Assembly: GCA_004552305.1 (NCBI GenBank)
Contig: SFOX01000008.1
Coordinates: 5,714 to 69,713 of the forward strand
DNA from: Subdoligranulum variabile
Lineage (GTDB): Bacteria > Bacillota > Clostridia > Oscillospirales > Ruminococcaceae
Reading direction: 5' to 3'
Length of the DNA stretch: 64,000 nt
Each line of letters starts with the position of its first letter. Position 1 is the stretch's first letter. Below, in pieces: positions 48,310 to 56,854 of this stretch. Under the pieces are notes generated by a model that searched no databases, was not told the DNA's origin, and worked only from the letters and a program-made list of their open reading frames with translations. A program made the translations under genes and the position numbers.

Positions 48310-49683
48310 TTACATTTCGTGGTGCGTGCCTTTGGGGTCGCCCCACAGAACCTCGCTGTCACCCTCGTAGGGGGTGTGACGCAGCTTCCAGATACCGTCC
48401 TCCCACTTCCACAGATGCGGCGAGCGGAAACGGTCGGCAAGGTGCATAAAGTATTCGCGGTCCATCTTGGGCTGCTCAAAGCAGCGGGATGCCTGCGGGA
48501 AATTTTTGCGGTCGATCGAAAGATACTGGAAAATCTCCTTCTCGAAACGGTCGGGGTATTCGCCGTCAAATTTTTTGCAGAGCGCCTTTGCCTCGTCCAG
48601 CGTGATCTCCTCGTTGCGAATTTCCTGCGCGGCGTCGTAGGTCGTGCGCCCGATGCCGTACTTGATGTAGGTCGTGTAGTAGAAGAAATCGTCGATCTTA
48701 TCATCGATGGAATTGTACTTGGAGTAGGTACCCTGCGTGCGCTCGGGCGCGGGGCGGAAACCGCCGTGTTCCACGCTGTAATAGTACGCGCCCTGCGGGT
48801 GCCATTTTTCGTAGTAGCCCAGATACCGCACCTGAATGTGGTTCTTTTCGAGGTTGCTGGTTTCGCCCGGCAGGTAGATGGCAAGGTCGGCCTTGTCCAC
48901 CTTGTAGTCCTCCTCCAGCTCACGCAGGCTGACGCCGCCCAGATAAATGTGGTCGTAGTCGTTCACGGCAAAAAAATGCTCGTCGCGCAGGGCAGAGTTA
49001 TTGTCGGCAATGGGGTTGCCGAACTCCGCCTCGTTCTCGCCGTAGAACACCAGCGGGATGCCGAACTTGGCGGCCATCTTGGGCGCCAGCTGCTTTTGCC
49101 CCAAAATAAACGGCTGGAACGGGTGGAACAGGTTTTCGGTGGCAAGGCGGGTCAGCAGGCGGTGGGTCTGCCCGTTGGGGGTACACAGGTAGTTGTCGAA
49201 CCCGGCGTGGATCCACGCCTGCATATTGTCCCAACCCCACGGCGTGTAGATGTGGGGCGCCCACGTCACGGTCAGCGGGTGCATACCGTACTTGTATTTC
49301 AGCAGGTGGGCGGCGTAAAAGCTGTCCTTGCCGCCGGAGCCGGGGACAAGGCAGTCATAGCTGCCGTCAGTCTTGCGGTATTCGTCACACAGCTCGCGCA
49401 GCTCTTTTTCGCGCAGCGCCCAGTCGATGTGACCGTTGGCTTTGTTGTGGCAGGCGTGGCAGGCATCGCAGACGCCGTCGTCCTGAATGACCATCGTCTT
49501 TTTCAGCGATTGGGCGGTATGCTCAAACTCGTAGCAGGAGTTGGGCTTTTGGTTGCTCATCACGCACTCCTTGCAAAACTGGACGTGCCGGGGCAGACCG
49601 TAGTAGACCTCGCGGGCATCCTCGGGGATGTCGGGGGCGTATTTGGTGTAATCAATGTCGATATAGCGGGGATTCTTTTCCAT
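48310..49683 (-). CDS. N-acetyl sugar amidotransferase (WbpG/PseA-type)
   Basis: A 457-residue PP-loop ATPase-type amidotransferase with the motif VPGSGGKDSFYAAH near residue 115. An N-terminal zinc-binding-like region has Cys in FCKECVMSNQ, CYEFEH, and CDACHACHNK. Family members turn the N-acetyl group of an activated sugar into an acetamidino group with ammonia from HisH/HisF. These sugars occur in O-antigens, capsules and flagellin glycans. It is the first gene of its operon and lies behind a leader terminator (49713-49757), so read-through control is likely. Confidence 0.92.
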   Translation of the reverse strand: MEKNPRYIDIDYTKYAPDIPEDAREVYYGLPRHVQFCKECVMSNQKPNSCYEFEHTAQSLKKTMVIQDDGVCDACHACHNKANGHIDWALREKELRELCDEYRKTDGSYDCLVPGSGGKDSFYAAHLLKYKYGMHPLTVTWAPHIYTPWGWDNMQAWIHAGFDNYLCTPNGQTHRLLTRLATENLFHPFQPFILGQKQLAPKMAAKFGIPLVFYGENEAEFGNPIADNNSALRDEHFFAVNDYDHIYLGGVSLRELEEDYKVDKADLAIYLPGETSNLEKNHIQVRYLGYYEKWHPQGAYYYSVEHGGFRPAPERTQGTYSKYNSIDDKIDDFFYYTTYIKYGIGRTTYDAAQEIRNEEITLDEAKALCKKFDGEYPDRFEKEIFQYLSIDRKNFPQASRCFEQPKMDREYFMHLADRFRSPHLWKWEDGIWKLRHTPYEGDSEVLWGDPKGTHHEM

Positions 49684-49712
49684 ATTTTCTGCACTCCTAT
49701 CGGCGGCAAAAC

Positions 49713-49757
49713 AAAAAAGGCACCGTTTGACAGGATATCCCTGTCAAACAGCACCTT
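49713..49757 (-). terminator. Leader terminator (attenuator) before the amidotransferase operon
   Basis: Minus strand: 18 pairs (three G-U) between AAGGTGCTGTTTGACAGG and CCTGTCAAACGGTGCCTT, loop of a few bases, then TTTTTTG. It is located between the promoter at 49771-49799 and the start codon at 49683 with no gene upstream, so it can only act on this leader or on a short RNA. Confidence 0.85.
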
Positions 49758-49770
49758 TGCCGTTACGGTG

Positions 49771-49799
49771 ATTATACCACGAAGAAACACAGGATGCAA
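49771..49799 (-). promoter_or_regulatory. Promoter of the amidotransferase operon
   Basis: Minus strand TTGCAT (49799-49794), 17-base spacer ending CGTGG, TATAAT (49776-49771). Confidence 0.85.
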
Positions 49800-49842
49800 G
49801 AGCCAAACCGCAGGAACTTTGAAAAATATATGGCCCGGCGGA

Positions 49843-49942
49843 AAAAGCAGAAAAACACAAAAGCCCGCAGAAATCTGCGGGCTTTTGTGCATAGAGGGGT
49901 GGGAAAGTATATAAAGGTCAGTGAATGTCTATGTTGATTACA
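49843..49942 (-). ncRNA. Candidate small RNA or upstream leader with its own promoter and terminator
   Basis: Minus strand TTGACA (49976-49971), 16-base spacer, TATAAT (49954-49949) predicts a start near 49942. About 50 bases on, a perfect stem ACAAAAGCCCGCAGA/TCTGCGGGCTTTTGT (49890-49855) is followed by GTTTTTC. The transcript would be about 90-100 bases, without a ribosome site before any ATG. No known RNA family is recognised. It could also be the first part of a longer leader of the amidotransferase operon. Confidence 0.6.
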
Positions 49943-49985
49943 ATAGTTATTATACCTTTTTTTCTTAAAATGTCAAACTTCCCCC

Positions 49986-50014
49986 TTGTATTTTCTTTTT
50001 CAAAAGATTATAAT
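49986..50014 (+). promoter_or_regulatory. Promoter candidates of the Lrp/AsnC gene
   Basis: TTGTAT (49986-49991), 17-base spacer, TATAAT (50009-50014). A second possibility nearer the gene is TTGATT (50101-50106), 18 bases, TATACA (50125-50130). The whole 49900-50150 stretch is strongly A/T-rich. Confidence 0.65.
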
Positions 50015-50154
50015 ATTGCAGAAATAACTTTATTTTATTTAGTAATTTTCCGTTAAATTCACTTTTGAAGCAATATACAAACAGCACAAGGCGTTTTTTC
50101 TTGATTTTATTTTTTTGTGCGCATTATACAAACCCAAGAAAGAGGAAGTTCCCC

Positions 50155-50586
50155 ATGGATGAATTAGACCACAAGATCGTTCAGCTCTTAGCCGAAAATG
50201 CACGTATGCCCGTCAAGGACATTGCCCAGCACGTCAGCCTGACCAGCCCTGCCGTGTCCAGCCGTATCCACCGCTTGGAGCAGGAGGGCGTCATTGCCGG
50301 GTACACCGTGGTGCTGCACCGCCCCGATACCCCCGCCCGGGTCGAGGCGCTGATCTCGGTGCTGGTGGACGCCACCACCCGCGCGGACTTTTTGTCGCTG
50401 GTGGACGAGGAGCCGCAGGTGCTGCAATGCTACCGCGTGACCGGCAGCTACAACTTTATGGTCAAGGTAAGCTGCACCGACATTGACGCGCTGGAGCATC
50501 TGCTGACCCGTATGCAGAAGCTCGGCTCGACCAACACGCAGATCATCTTGAACACCCAGCTGGACCGCAGCCTGCTGCTGGACTAA
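50155..50586 (+). CDS. Lrp/AsnC-family transcriptional regulator
   Basis: A 143-residue regulator. The N-terminal HTH reads LDHKIVQLLAENARMPVKDI with a recognition region SLTSPAVSSRIHRLEQEGVI, followed by GYTVVLHRPD and a RAM (ACT-like) effector domain with VLQCYRVTGSYNFMVKV. Length is typical. Start is ATG 50155 behind AAAGAGGAAG; an upstream in-frame reading runs through the promoter. It is followed after 11 bases by a glycosyltransferase. It may sense an amino acid; targets unknown. Confidence 0.94.
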   Translation: MDELDHKIVQLLAENARMPVKDIAQHVSLTSPAVSSRIHRLEQEGVIAGYTVVLHRPDTPARVEALISVLVDATTRADFLSLVDEEPQVLQCYRVTGSYNFMVKVSCTDIDALEHLLTRMQKLGSTNTQIILNTQLDRSLLLD

Positions 50587-50597
50587 AAGGAGCCGAC

Positions 50598-51587
50598 GTG
50601 AAAGCAACTGTAATTATCCCCAACCTGAACGGTGCCGGCTGGCTGCGCGATTCGATTGAGAGCATCTGGCGGCAGACCGAGCAGGACTTTGAACTGATCG
50701 TCGTGGACAACGGCTCCACCGACGAAAGCCTTGCCATTGCCCGCAGCTACCAAGGGCATCCGCGCTATACGCTGATCGAAAATGCCGAGAACACCGGCTT
50801 TTCGCACGCCGTCAACCAAGGCATTGCGCTGGCAAAAAGCGAGTATGTGGCGCTGTTCAACAACGACGCCTTTGCCGAGCCGACCTGGCTGGCGGAGCTT
50901 TTGCGCACCGCCGACGCCGACCCCCGCATTTTTGCCGTGAGCAGCCTGATGCTGCGCTACTATGAGCCGCATCTGGCGGACGACGCGGGCGATTATGTGA
51001 CGATTTTGGGCTTTGCCTGCAAGCGCGGCGACGGTCTGCGCGCCGAACGTTACACAAAACCCTGCCGTGTGTTCAGTGCGTGCGGCGGCGCGGCGCTGTA
51101 CCGCAAGGCGGTGCTGGATGAGATCGGCACCTTTGACGAAAATTTTTTTGCCTATTACGAGGACGTAGATTTGAGCTGGCGCGCCAACAACCGCGGCTGG
51201 CGCAATGTGTATTGCCCCACCGCCCGCTGCCGCCATATCTGCGGCGCGACCACCGGCGCGGTGCGCTACAACCCGTTTAAGAGCATCCAGAGCGGGCGCA
51301 ACAGCATTTTGCTGCCCTACAAAAACCAGCCGCTGCTGATGCTGGTGCTGAACTTTGTGCCGATGCTGCTGGGCTACCTGCTGAAGGTGGTGATGTTCCG
51401 GCTGCGCGGCTTCGGCAACGACTACGCCAAGGGCTTTCACGAGGCGTGGATCACCCTGCCCAAGCTGGACAAGCCGCGCTTTCGCTGGCGCGATCTGCCC
51501 AACTACCTGTGGGTGGAGTGCAGCCTGATCGCGGGGCTGTTCCGGTACCTTGTGTACCGCGTGCAGCGCGCGCTGAAAATTACCTGA
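50598..51587 (+). CDS. Glycosyltransferase family 2 (rhamnosyltransferase-like)
   Basis: A 329-residue GT-A enzyme: VIIPNLNGAGWLRDSIESIW, VVDNGSTDESLAIA, LFNNDAFAEPTWL (the metal-binding Asp region) and FFAYYEDVDLSWRA with the catalytic ED. This form resembles WbbL-type rhamnosyltransferases. A hydrophobic stretch near the C-terminus (LLMLVLNFVPMLLGYLLKVV) suggests membrane association. Start is GTG 50598 behind AAAGGAG. It lies with the Lrp gene on the strand opposite to the amidotransferase operon and may add sugars to the same surface glycan. Confidence 0.92.
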   Translation: MKATVIIPNLNGAGWLRDSIESIWRQTEQDFELIVVDNGSTDESLAIARSYQGHPRYTLIENAENTGFSHAVNQGIALAKSEYVALFNNDAFAEPTWLAELLRTADADPRIFAVSSLMLRYYEPHLADDAGDYVTILGFACKRGDGLRAERYTKPCRVFSACGGAALYRKAVLDEIGTFDENFFAYYEDVDLSWRANNRGWRNVYCPTARCRHICGATTGAVRYNPFKSIQSGRNSILLPYKNQPLLMLVLNFVPMLLGYLLKVVMFRLRGFGNDYAKGFHEAWITLPKLDKPRFRWRDLPNYLWVECSLIAGLFRYLVYRVQRALKIT

Positions 51588-51598
51588 TACGATGCGAA

Positions 51599-51627
51599 TA
51601 CCCGCCTGAGAAGGCGGGTGTTTTTTG
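51599..51627 (+). terminator. Terminator after the GT2 gene
   Basis: Stem ACCCGCCT/AGGCGGGT with a GAGA loop, G and T6. Confidence 0.9.
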
Positions 51628-51865
51628 TTGCCCCGTAGGGCGGGGTGACCCCACCCCGCCGGGGAAATGGGCGGTTGCCGCAAAATTGCCCGGAACGGTC
51701 AAGACCGTTCCCTACAAATAACCGGAAGGTAAGGTATAATTGGGGAAAATGCAAATTTCCGGCAGGTTTGTACGGGACGCATAGATGCGTCCCGTGCGGG
51801 TTACCCGATATATCGCTGTTTTGGCGTGGCTGCAACGGGCGGCATAGTAGCCGTGCCTACGAATT
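51628..51865. repeat. Palindrome repeat block
   Basis: GGGCGGGGTGACCCCACC (near 51638), GGAACGGTCAAGACCGTTCC (near 51692), GGGACGCATAGATGCGTCCC (near 51774) and a decayed unit GGGCGGCATAGTAGCCGTGC (near 51837). The stretch 51866-51950 shows nothing further. Confidence 0.8.
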
Positions 51866-51953
51866 ACCCGTAAAATGGTTATTGCCATAAAACTGCGGGC
51901 AGGGAATTTGGCAATTGCCGCACGCGACCCGTCCGCTGTTTACAATTTGTTTA

Positions 51954-52009
51954 TTGCGCCGGGGGGCAAAATGTGCTATACTTGCACTGCCGACCGACCG
52001 GTCGGTCGG
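51954..52009 (+). promoter_or_regulatory. Promoter and TetR operator of the RND pump operon
   Basis: TTGCGC (51954-51959), 17-base spacer ending TGTGC, TATACT (51977-51982). Eight bases later lies a perfect 20-bp palindrome, CCGACCGACCGGTCGGTCGG (51990-52009), covering the likely start site. It is the expected place and form of an operator for the TetR protein encoded by the second gene of this operon. Confidence 0.88.
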
Positions 52010-52051
52010 GAAAATACAGCCTTCCGATTTATCACCCAGAGGGGAAACGAT

Positions 52052-55000
52052 ATGCCGAAATTCAGCGTTAAAAAACCGTTTACTGTGCTGGTGGCGGTCA
52101 TTCTGGTCATTGTGCTGGGGTTTGTCAGCCTCAGCGGGATGCAGACCGACCTGCTGCCCAATATGAACCTGCCGTACCTGATGGTCATCACCACCTATCC
52201 CGGCGCCAGCCCCGAGCAGGTCGAGGGCGAGGTCACCAAGCCCATTGAGGACAGCCTTGCCACGCTGAACGGTGTTAAAAATGTCACCAGCCAAAGCAAT
52301 GAAAACTACAGCCTTGTCACCTTGGAGTACGAGGATAAAACCAATATGGACAGCGCTATGGTCAAGGCCAGCACGGCGCTGAACCAGCTGGGCGATGCAT
52401 TGCCCGGCGTATGCTCGACCCCGATGCTGATCGAAATGTCGCCCGATATGCTTGCCACGCAGTACATTGCAGTCAGCCGTGACGATATGGACATCTACGA
52501 ATTGTCCGATTATGTCGAAAACACGCTGCTGCCAAAGCTGGGGCGTGTGGACGGTGTGGCGCGTATTTCCACAACCGGGCTTGTGAAAAAGACCGTGGAG
52601 ATCACGCTGAACCAGGACAAGATCGATGCGGTCAACGACAAGCTGCTGGTGCAGGTCAGCGACCGTCTGGCGGATGCCAAGGCGGAGCTGGACAAGAGCC
52701 AGGCACAGCTGAACACCACCAAAAAACAACTGGAGGACGCGCAAAAACAGGTACAGGCGGGCAAGCAGCAGCTGACCGTCCAAAAGGACAGCGTGACCGC
52801 CCAGCTGAAGGACGCCATACAAAAAATTGACGAGCAGCTGCCCGAGGTGACCGGTCAGGTGGCGGAGCTGGGCAATCAGCTGCAGGAATTGCAGCGCCAG
52901 CTGGACAACCTCAAGATGGATGCCGACCGGCTGCCCGGCATCGGCGTGCCGATGAACGAGGAGCTGTACGCCAAGGGGCTGGCAGTCGTGGCGGAATACG
53001 CCCCGCAGTACACCGCCGACACGCGGCCTGACACTTGGGAACAGGCGAAGGCGGACGCCGCCAAGCGCGCCGCGCTGCAAGCCGACTGCAGCGACGCTGC
53101 CGCCGCCCTGCGCAGCGCTATTGAAAACGACAACGGCACCAACCTGCCCGCCCTGAACGAAAAGCAGCTGTACCTGACGGCACTTTCCGCCGCGCTGACG
53201 CTGGAGCAGCAACAGCAGGACACCGCCGCCGCCATCACCGATCTCAACGCCAAAATCGACGGGCTGAACGCGCAGCTGCAGGCGCTGAACGACCAGCGCG
53301 CACAGCTGCAAGCCACGCTGGAGGGGCTGACGCAAAACCCGCTGGACCCCTCGCTGGGGGCGCTGGCAAGCCAGCTGCTGTTCAGCGGCAGCGAGGCGCA
53401 GCTGGGCTTGGGCGAGTACCAGATCACCGACGGTCTGACCCAGCTGCAGGCAGGGCAGGCACAGCTGGACGCCGCCCGCAAACAGTACGAATCCGCCCGC
53501 GAGGAGGCACTGAAAAACGCCAACCTTGACCAGCTTTTGAACATCACAACGCTGTCGCAGCTGATTATGGCGCAAAACTTCTCGATGCCCGCCGGGTACA
53601 TCGACGACACCGATGGCAACAGCTATGTGCTGAAGGTCGGCACCCCCTACGACAGCGTGGACGCGCTGGGCGATATGGTGCTGTGCGCCGTACCCGGCGT
53701 GGGCGATGTACAGCTGCAGGATGTCGCCGACGTCCGGCTGACCGACAACGCCGATGCCAGCTACGCCAAGGTGGGCGAAAACCGCGCGGTGCTGCTGTCG
53801 GTCTACAAAGGCTCGACCGCCTCGACCTCCGCCGTGTCCAAGGCGATGAACGCCGAAATGACCGCGCTGGAAGCCGATAACAGCGCCCTGCATCTGACCG
53901 CCATTATGGACCAGGGCGACTACATCAAGCTGATCGTGCGCAGCGTGCTGTCCAACCTGATCGAGGGTGCGATCCTCGCCGTGATCGTGCTGGCGTTCTT
54001 CTTAAAGGACCTGCGCCCGACGCTGGTCGTGGCGATCAGTATGCCGCTGAGCGTGCTGTTTGCCATTGTGCTGATGTATTTTTCCGGTATAACGTTAAAT
54101 ATTTTGAGCCTGTCGGGCTTGGCGCTGGGCGTGGGTATGCTGGTGGACAACTCGGTCGTTGTCATTGAAAACATCTACCGCCTGCGCAACCGCGGCTTGC
54201 CCGCCGCCCGCGCCGCCGTGCAGGGTGCGCGGCAGGTGCAGGGCAGCATCATCTCGTCCACCATGACCACGGTCTGCGTGTTTTTGCCGCTGGTGTTCAG
54301 CTCCGGTATGGTCATGGAATTGATGGACGATATGGCGTGGACCATCACCTTCAGCCTGCTGGCGTCGCTGGTCGTGGCGCTGACCGTGGTACCCTGCGCC
54401 GGCTCCACGGTGCTGAAAAAGCCCAAGGACATCCGCCACCCGCTGTTTGACCGTATGCTGAACGGCTACGAAAAGCTGCTGCGGTTCTGCCTGCGCCGCA
54501 AGGCGGTGCCGCTGGCGCTGGCGGTGGTGCTGCTGGGCGTGTCGGTGTGGCGCGTTGCCACCATGGGCATTGTGCTGATCCCGGAAATGAGTTCAAATCA
54601 GCTTTCGATGAGCCTGACCCTGCCCGCCGATACCCCCGATGCCGACTGCTTTGCCGCCGCCGATGCCGCCATGGCAGCGGTTTGCGGTGTGGACGGTGTC
54701 GAAACGGTGGGCGCGATGTCCGGGGGCAGCAATTCGATGGCTGCCACCGTCGGGCTTGGCGCCGACACCGCCGCTAACAACACCGAAATGACCTTCTACA
54801 TTCTGCTGACGGACGAGGGCGCTGCCCACGGGGACCGCGTGCAGCAGGACATTTTGCAGCGCACCTCCGGCTTAAACGGCGAGGTCAGCCTGAACGCCAA
54901 CGGTATGATGGATATGAGCGCGCTGTCCGGCAGCGGTGCCGAGGTGGATATTTACGGCAACGATCTGGACGACCTGCGCACCGCCGCCGACGCGGTAAAG

Positions 55001-56152
55001 ACCGTGATGGCGGAAATCCCCGGCGTGGAGGATATCTCCGACGGGCAGGACGCGGGCGATGAGGAAGTACTGCTGACCATCGACAAGGACAAGGCGATGC
55101 GCAGCGGGCTGACCGTGGCGCAGATTTACCAAAAAATCGCCGCCGCGCTGAGTACCGACGCCACCGCGACCACGCTGACCGTGGAAAACGAAACCTACAC
55201 CGTCAAGGTCATCAATGCCGCCGACGTGCCGACACTGGACGCACTGTTTGATCTGGAGCTGACCGCCACCGCCATGGACGACAGCGGGCAGCAGGTGCAG
55301 ACCACCCACACGCTGGGCGAGTTTGCCACCCGCAGCGTGCGCCCCGGCTACACGACCATCACGCGCGAGAACGGCGCACGCAAAATGACGGTGACCGCCT
55401 CGACCGCCGCGGGGTACAATACCACGCTGATCACCCGCGAGCTGGCACCCAAGCTGGCGGCGCTGACGCTGCCCGCGGGCTGCACCACTGAGATTGCGGG
55501 CGAGAGCAGCCAGGTTTCCGATATGCTGGCGCAGATGGCAAAAATGCTCGCACTGGCGCTGGTTTTTGTCTATTTTGTTATGGTGGCGCAGTTCCAGAGC
55601 CTGCTTTCGCCCTTTATTGTGCTGTTCACCATACCGCTGGCGTTCACCGGCGGTATGCTGGGGCTGATGGCGTTCGGCGAGCAGCTTTCGGTGATTTCGC
55701 TGATGGGCTTTTTGGTGCTGATGGGCGTTGTCGTAAACAACGGCATCGTCTTTGTGGACTACGCCAACCAGCTGCGCATCGGCGGGCTGCAGCGGCAGGA
55801 TGCGCTGGTTGCCACCGGGCGCACCCGTATGCGTCCCATCCTGATGACCACGCTGACCACCGTGCTGGCGATGGTGACCATGCTGCTCAGCACCGATGCG
55901 GGCAGCGAGATGGGCAAGGGGATGGCGATCGTCATCATTGGCGGACTCGCCTATGCGACCCTGATGACGCTGTTTATCGTGCCGGTTTTGTATGACAGCT
56001 TCTACCGCAAGCCGCCCGTCAACGTGGATGTCGGGGACGAAGGGCTGGATGACCTGCCCGATGATGCCGCCGAGTTTGCCGCCGAGTTTGCCGCCCGCCG
56101 CGCTGCCGAGCAGCAGCCGCAAGACCCTGAGAAGGAGGAGAACGAGCTATGA
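52052..56152 (+). CDS. RND-family efflux transporter with a large coiled-coil insert
   Basis: A 1366-residue inner-membrane proton-driven exporter; AcrB-type pumps have about 1050. The N-terminus KPFTVLVAVILVIVLGFVSL is helix 1 and YPGASPEQVEGEVTKPIE the first porter domain. Residues about 200-500 are an insert rich in Gln, Leu, Ala, Glu heptads (AELDKSQAQLNTTKKQLEDA onward) forming long coiled coils. Helix 4 has GLALGVGMLVDNSVVVIEN with one Asp and an Asn where AcrB has Asp-Asp. The second half is complete, ending with GKGMAIVIIGGLAYATLMTLF and an acidic tail. No adaptor or outer-membrane gene is present, so the insert may replace an adaptor. Cargo unknown. Confidence 0.9.
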   Translation: MPKFSVKKPFTVLVAVILVIVLGFVSLSGMQTDLLPNMNLPYLMVITTYPGASPEQVEGEVTKPIEDSLATLNGVKNVTSQSNENYSLVTLEYEDKTNMDSAMVKASTALNQLGDALPGVCSTPMLIEMSPDMLATQYIAVSRDDMDIYELSDYVENTLLPKLGRVDGVARISTTGLVKKTVEITLNQDKIDAVNDKLLVQVSDRLADAKAELDKSQAQLNTTKKQLEDAQKQVQAGKQQLTVQKDSVTAQLKDAIQKIDEQLPEVTGQVAELGNQLQELQRQLDNLKMDADRLPGIGVPMNEELYAKGLAVVAEYAPQYTADTRPDTWEQAKADAAKRAALQADCSDAAAALRSAIENDNGTNLPALNEKQLYLTALSAALTLEQQQQDTAAAITDLNAKIDGLNAQLQALNDQRAQLQATLEGLTQNPLDPSLGALASQLLFSGSEAQLGLGEYQITDGLTQLQAGQAQLDAARKQYESAREEALKNANLDQLLNITTLSQLIMAQNFSMPAGYIDDTDGNSYVLKVGTPYDSVDALGDMVLCAVPGVGDVQLQDVADVRLTDNADASYAKVGENRAVLLSVYKGSTASTSAVSKAMNAEMTALEADNSALHLTAIMDQGDYIKLIVRSVLSNLIEGAILAVIVLAFFLKDLRPTLVVAISMPLSVLFAIVLMYFSGITLNILSLSGLALGVGMLVDNSVVVIENIYRLRNRGLPAARAAVQGARQVQGSIISSTMTTVCVFLPLVFSSGMVMELMDDMAWTITFSLLASLVVALTVVPCAGSTVLKKPKDIRHPLFDRMLNGYEKLLRFCLRRKAVPLALAVVLLGVSVWRVATMGIVLIPEMSSNQLSMSLTLPADTPDADCFAAADAAMAAVCGVDGVETVGAMSGGSNSMAATVGLGADTAANNTEMTFYILLTDEGAAHGDRVQQDILQRTSGLNGEVSLNANGMMDMSALSGSGAEVDIYGNDLDDLRTAADAVKTVMAEIPGVEDISDGQDAGDEEVLLTIDKDKAMRSGLTVAQIYQKIAAALSTDATATTLTVENETYTVKVINAADVPTLDALFDLELTATAMDDSGQQVQTTHTLGEFATRSVRPGYTTITRENGARKMTVTASTAAGYNTTLITRELAPKLAALTLPAGCTTEIAGESSQVSDMLAQMAKMLALALVFVYFVMVAQFQSLLSPFIVLFTIPLAFTGGMLGLMAFGEQLSVISLMGFLVLMGVVVNNGIVFVDYANQLRIGGLQRQDALVATGRTRMRPILMTTLTTVLAMVTMLLSTDAGSEMGKGMAIVIIGGLAYATLMTLFIVPVLYDSFYRKPPVNVDVGDEGLDDLPDDAAEFAAEFAARRAAEQQPQDPEKEENEL

Positions 56153-56733
56153 ACCGCGATGTCCGCACCCTGCGCGAACACGCCCTGTACGCCGCCGCCC
56201 TGCGCCTGATCGAACAGGGTTGCGACCCCAAAGCGATGAAGGTGCAGCAAATTGCCGAGGCTGCCGGCATCGGCAAGGGGACGGTGTATGAGTATTTTTC
56301 CTCCAAAAACGAAATTTTGCACGGTATGTCGCTGTATATTTTTGACGATGAGCTGAACCGCCTGCAGGTGCAGCTACAGGGCTGCACCACGGCAGAGGGA
56401 CTCGCCGCCGCCGTGGGGGAGTACCTGACCGATTTGGCAAAGACCCGTATGGGGGTGTACCGTATCATTGCCGGAAGCGCCGCGGGCGCACACCTGTGCG
56501 GCGACCCCGGCAAAAATCAGCGCACCGAGGCATTGCGCACGCTGGTGCGCAGCACGCTGCAGCGCCTGCAGGACGCCGGGCAGATTGCCCCCGCGCTGGG
56601 TATGGACTATTGCGTTTATGCGCTGGTCAGCGCCACGGCGGGCGGCTTTCTGGCGCTGGCAGCCGACCCGGGCATCGACCCCGATGCCATGGGCGGGCAT
56701 ATCTGCCGCCTGTTGGAGCGCGCGCTGCAATAA
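56149..56733 (+). CDS. TetR/AcrR-family regulator of the RND pump
   Basis: A 194-residue TetR protein. The HTH (residues about 12-55) reads AALRLIEQGCDPKAMKVQQI then AEAAGIGKGTVYEYFSSKNE, a textbook TetR signature. The C-terminal helices form the ligand pocket. It overlaps the pump stop by four bases (ATGA), so the two are made together, and the 20-bp palindrome at the shared promoter makes autorepression likely, with release by a pump substrate. This regulation is inferred. Confidence 0.93.
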   Translation: MNRDVRTLREHALYAAALRLIEQGCDPKAMKVQQIAEAAGIGKGTVYEYFSSKNEILHGMSLYIFDDELNRLQVQLQGCTTAEGLAAAVGEYLTDLAKTRMGVYRIIAGSAAGAHLCGDPGKNQRTEALRTLVRSTLQRLQDAGQIAPALGMDYCVYALVSATAGGFLALAADPGIDPDAMGGHICRLLERALQ

Positions 56734-56769
56734 ACCGCCTTATTTCGCGCAAAAGCCGCAATTTGCCCA

Positions 56770-56798
56770 TTGACATTCCCATTGCCCGCTTTTATACT
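56770..56798 (+). promoter_or_regulatory. Promoter of the ECF S-component gene
   Basis: TTGACA (56770-56775), 17-base spacer, TATACT (56793-56798). Leader about 50 bases, too short for an FMN or other known vitamin riboswitch. Confidence 0.85.
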
Positions 56799-56854
56799 GG
56801 GTATGGTTGTTCCGAGTATGAACCACCATTGCGGAAAAAAGGAGTTATGGAATT

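Noticed and set aside
49560..49892. 110-codon minus-strand frame starting in the small-RNA terminator
   Set aside because: Its start lies in the terminator stem, it has no ribosome site, and it runs into the amidotransferase gene in another frame.
48319..49914. 531-codon plus-strand frame opposite the amidotransferase
   Set aside because: Antisense shadow without motifs; the minus-strand gene is well supported.
54872..56122. 416-codon minus-strand frame opposite the RND pump
   Set aside because: Antisense shadow rich in His, Gln, Arg; the pump reading continues across it.
56799..56854. Possible vitamin riboswitch before the ECF S-component
   Set aside because: The leader is only about 50 bases and has no stable structure.
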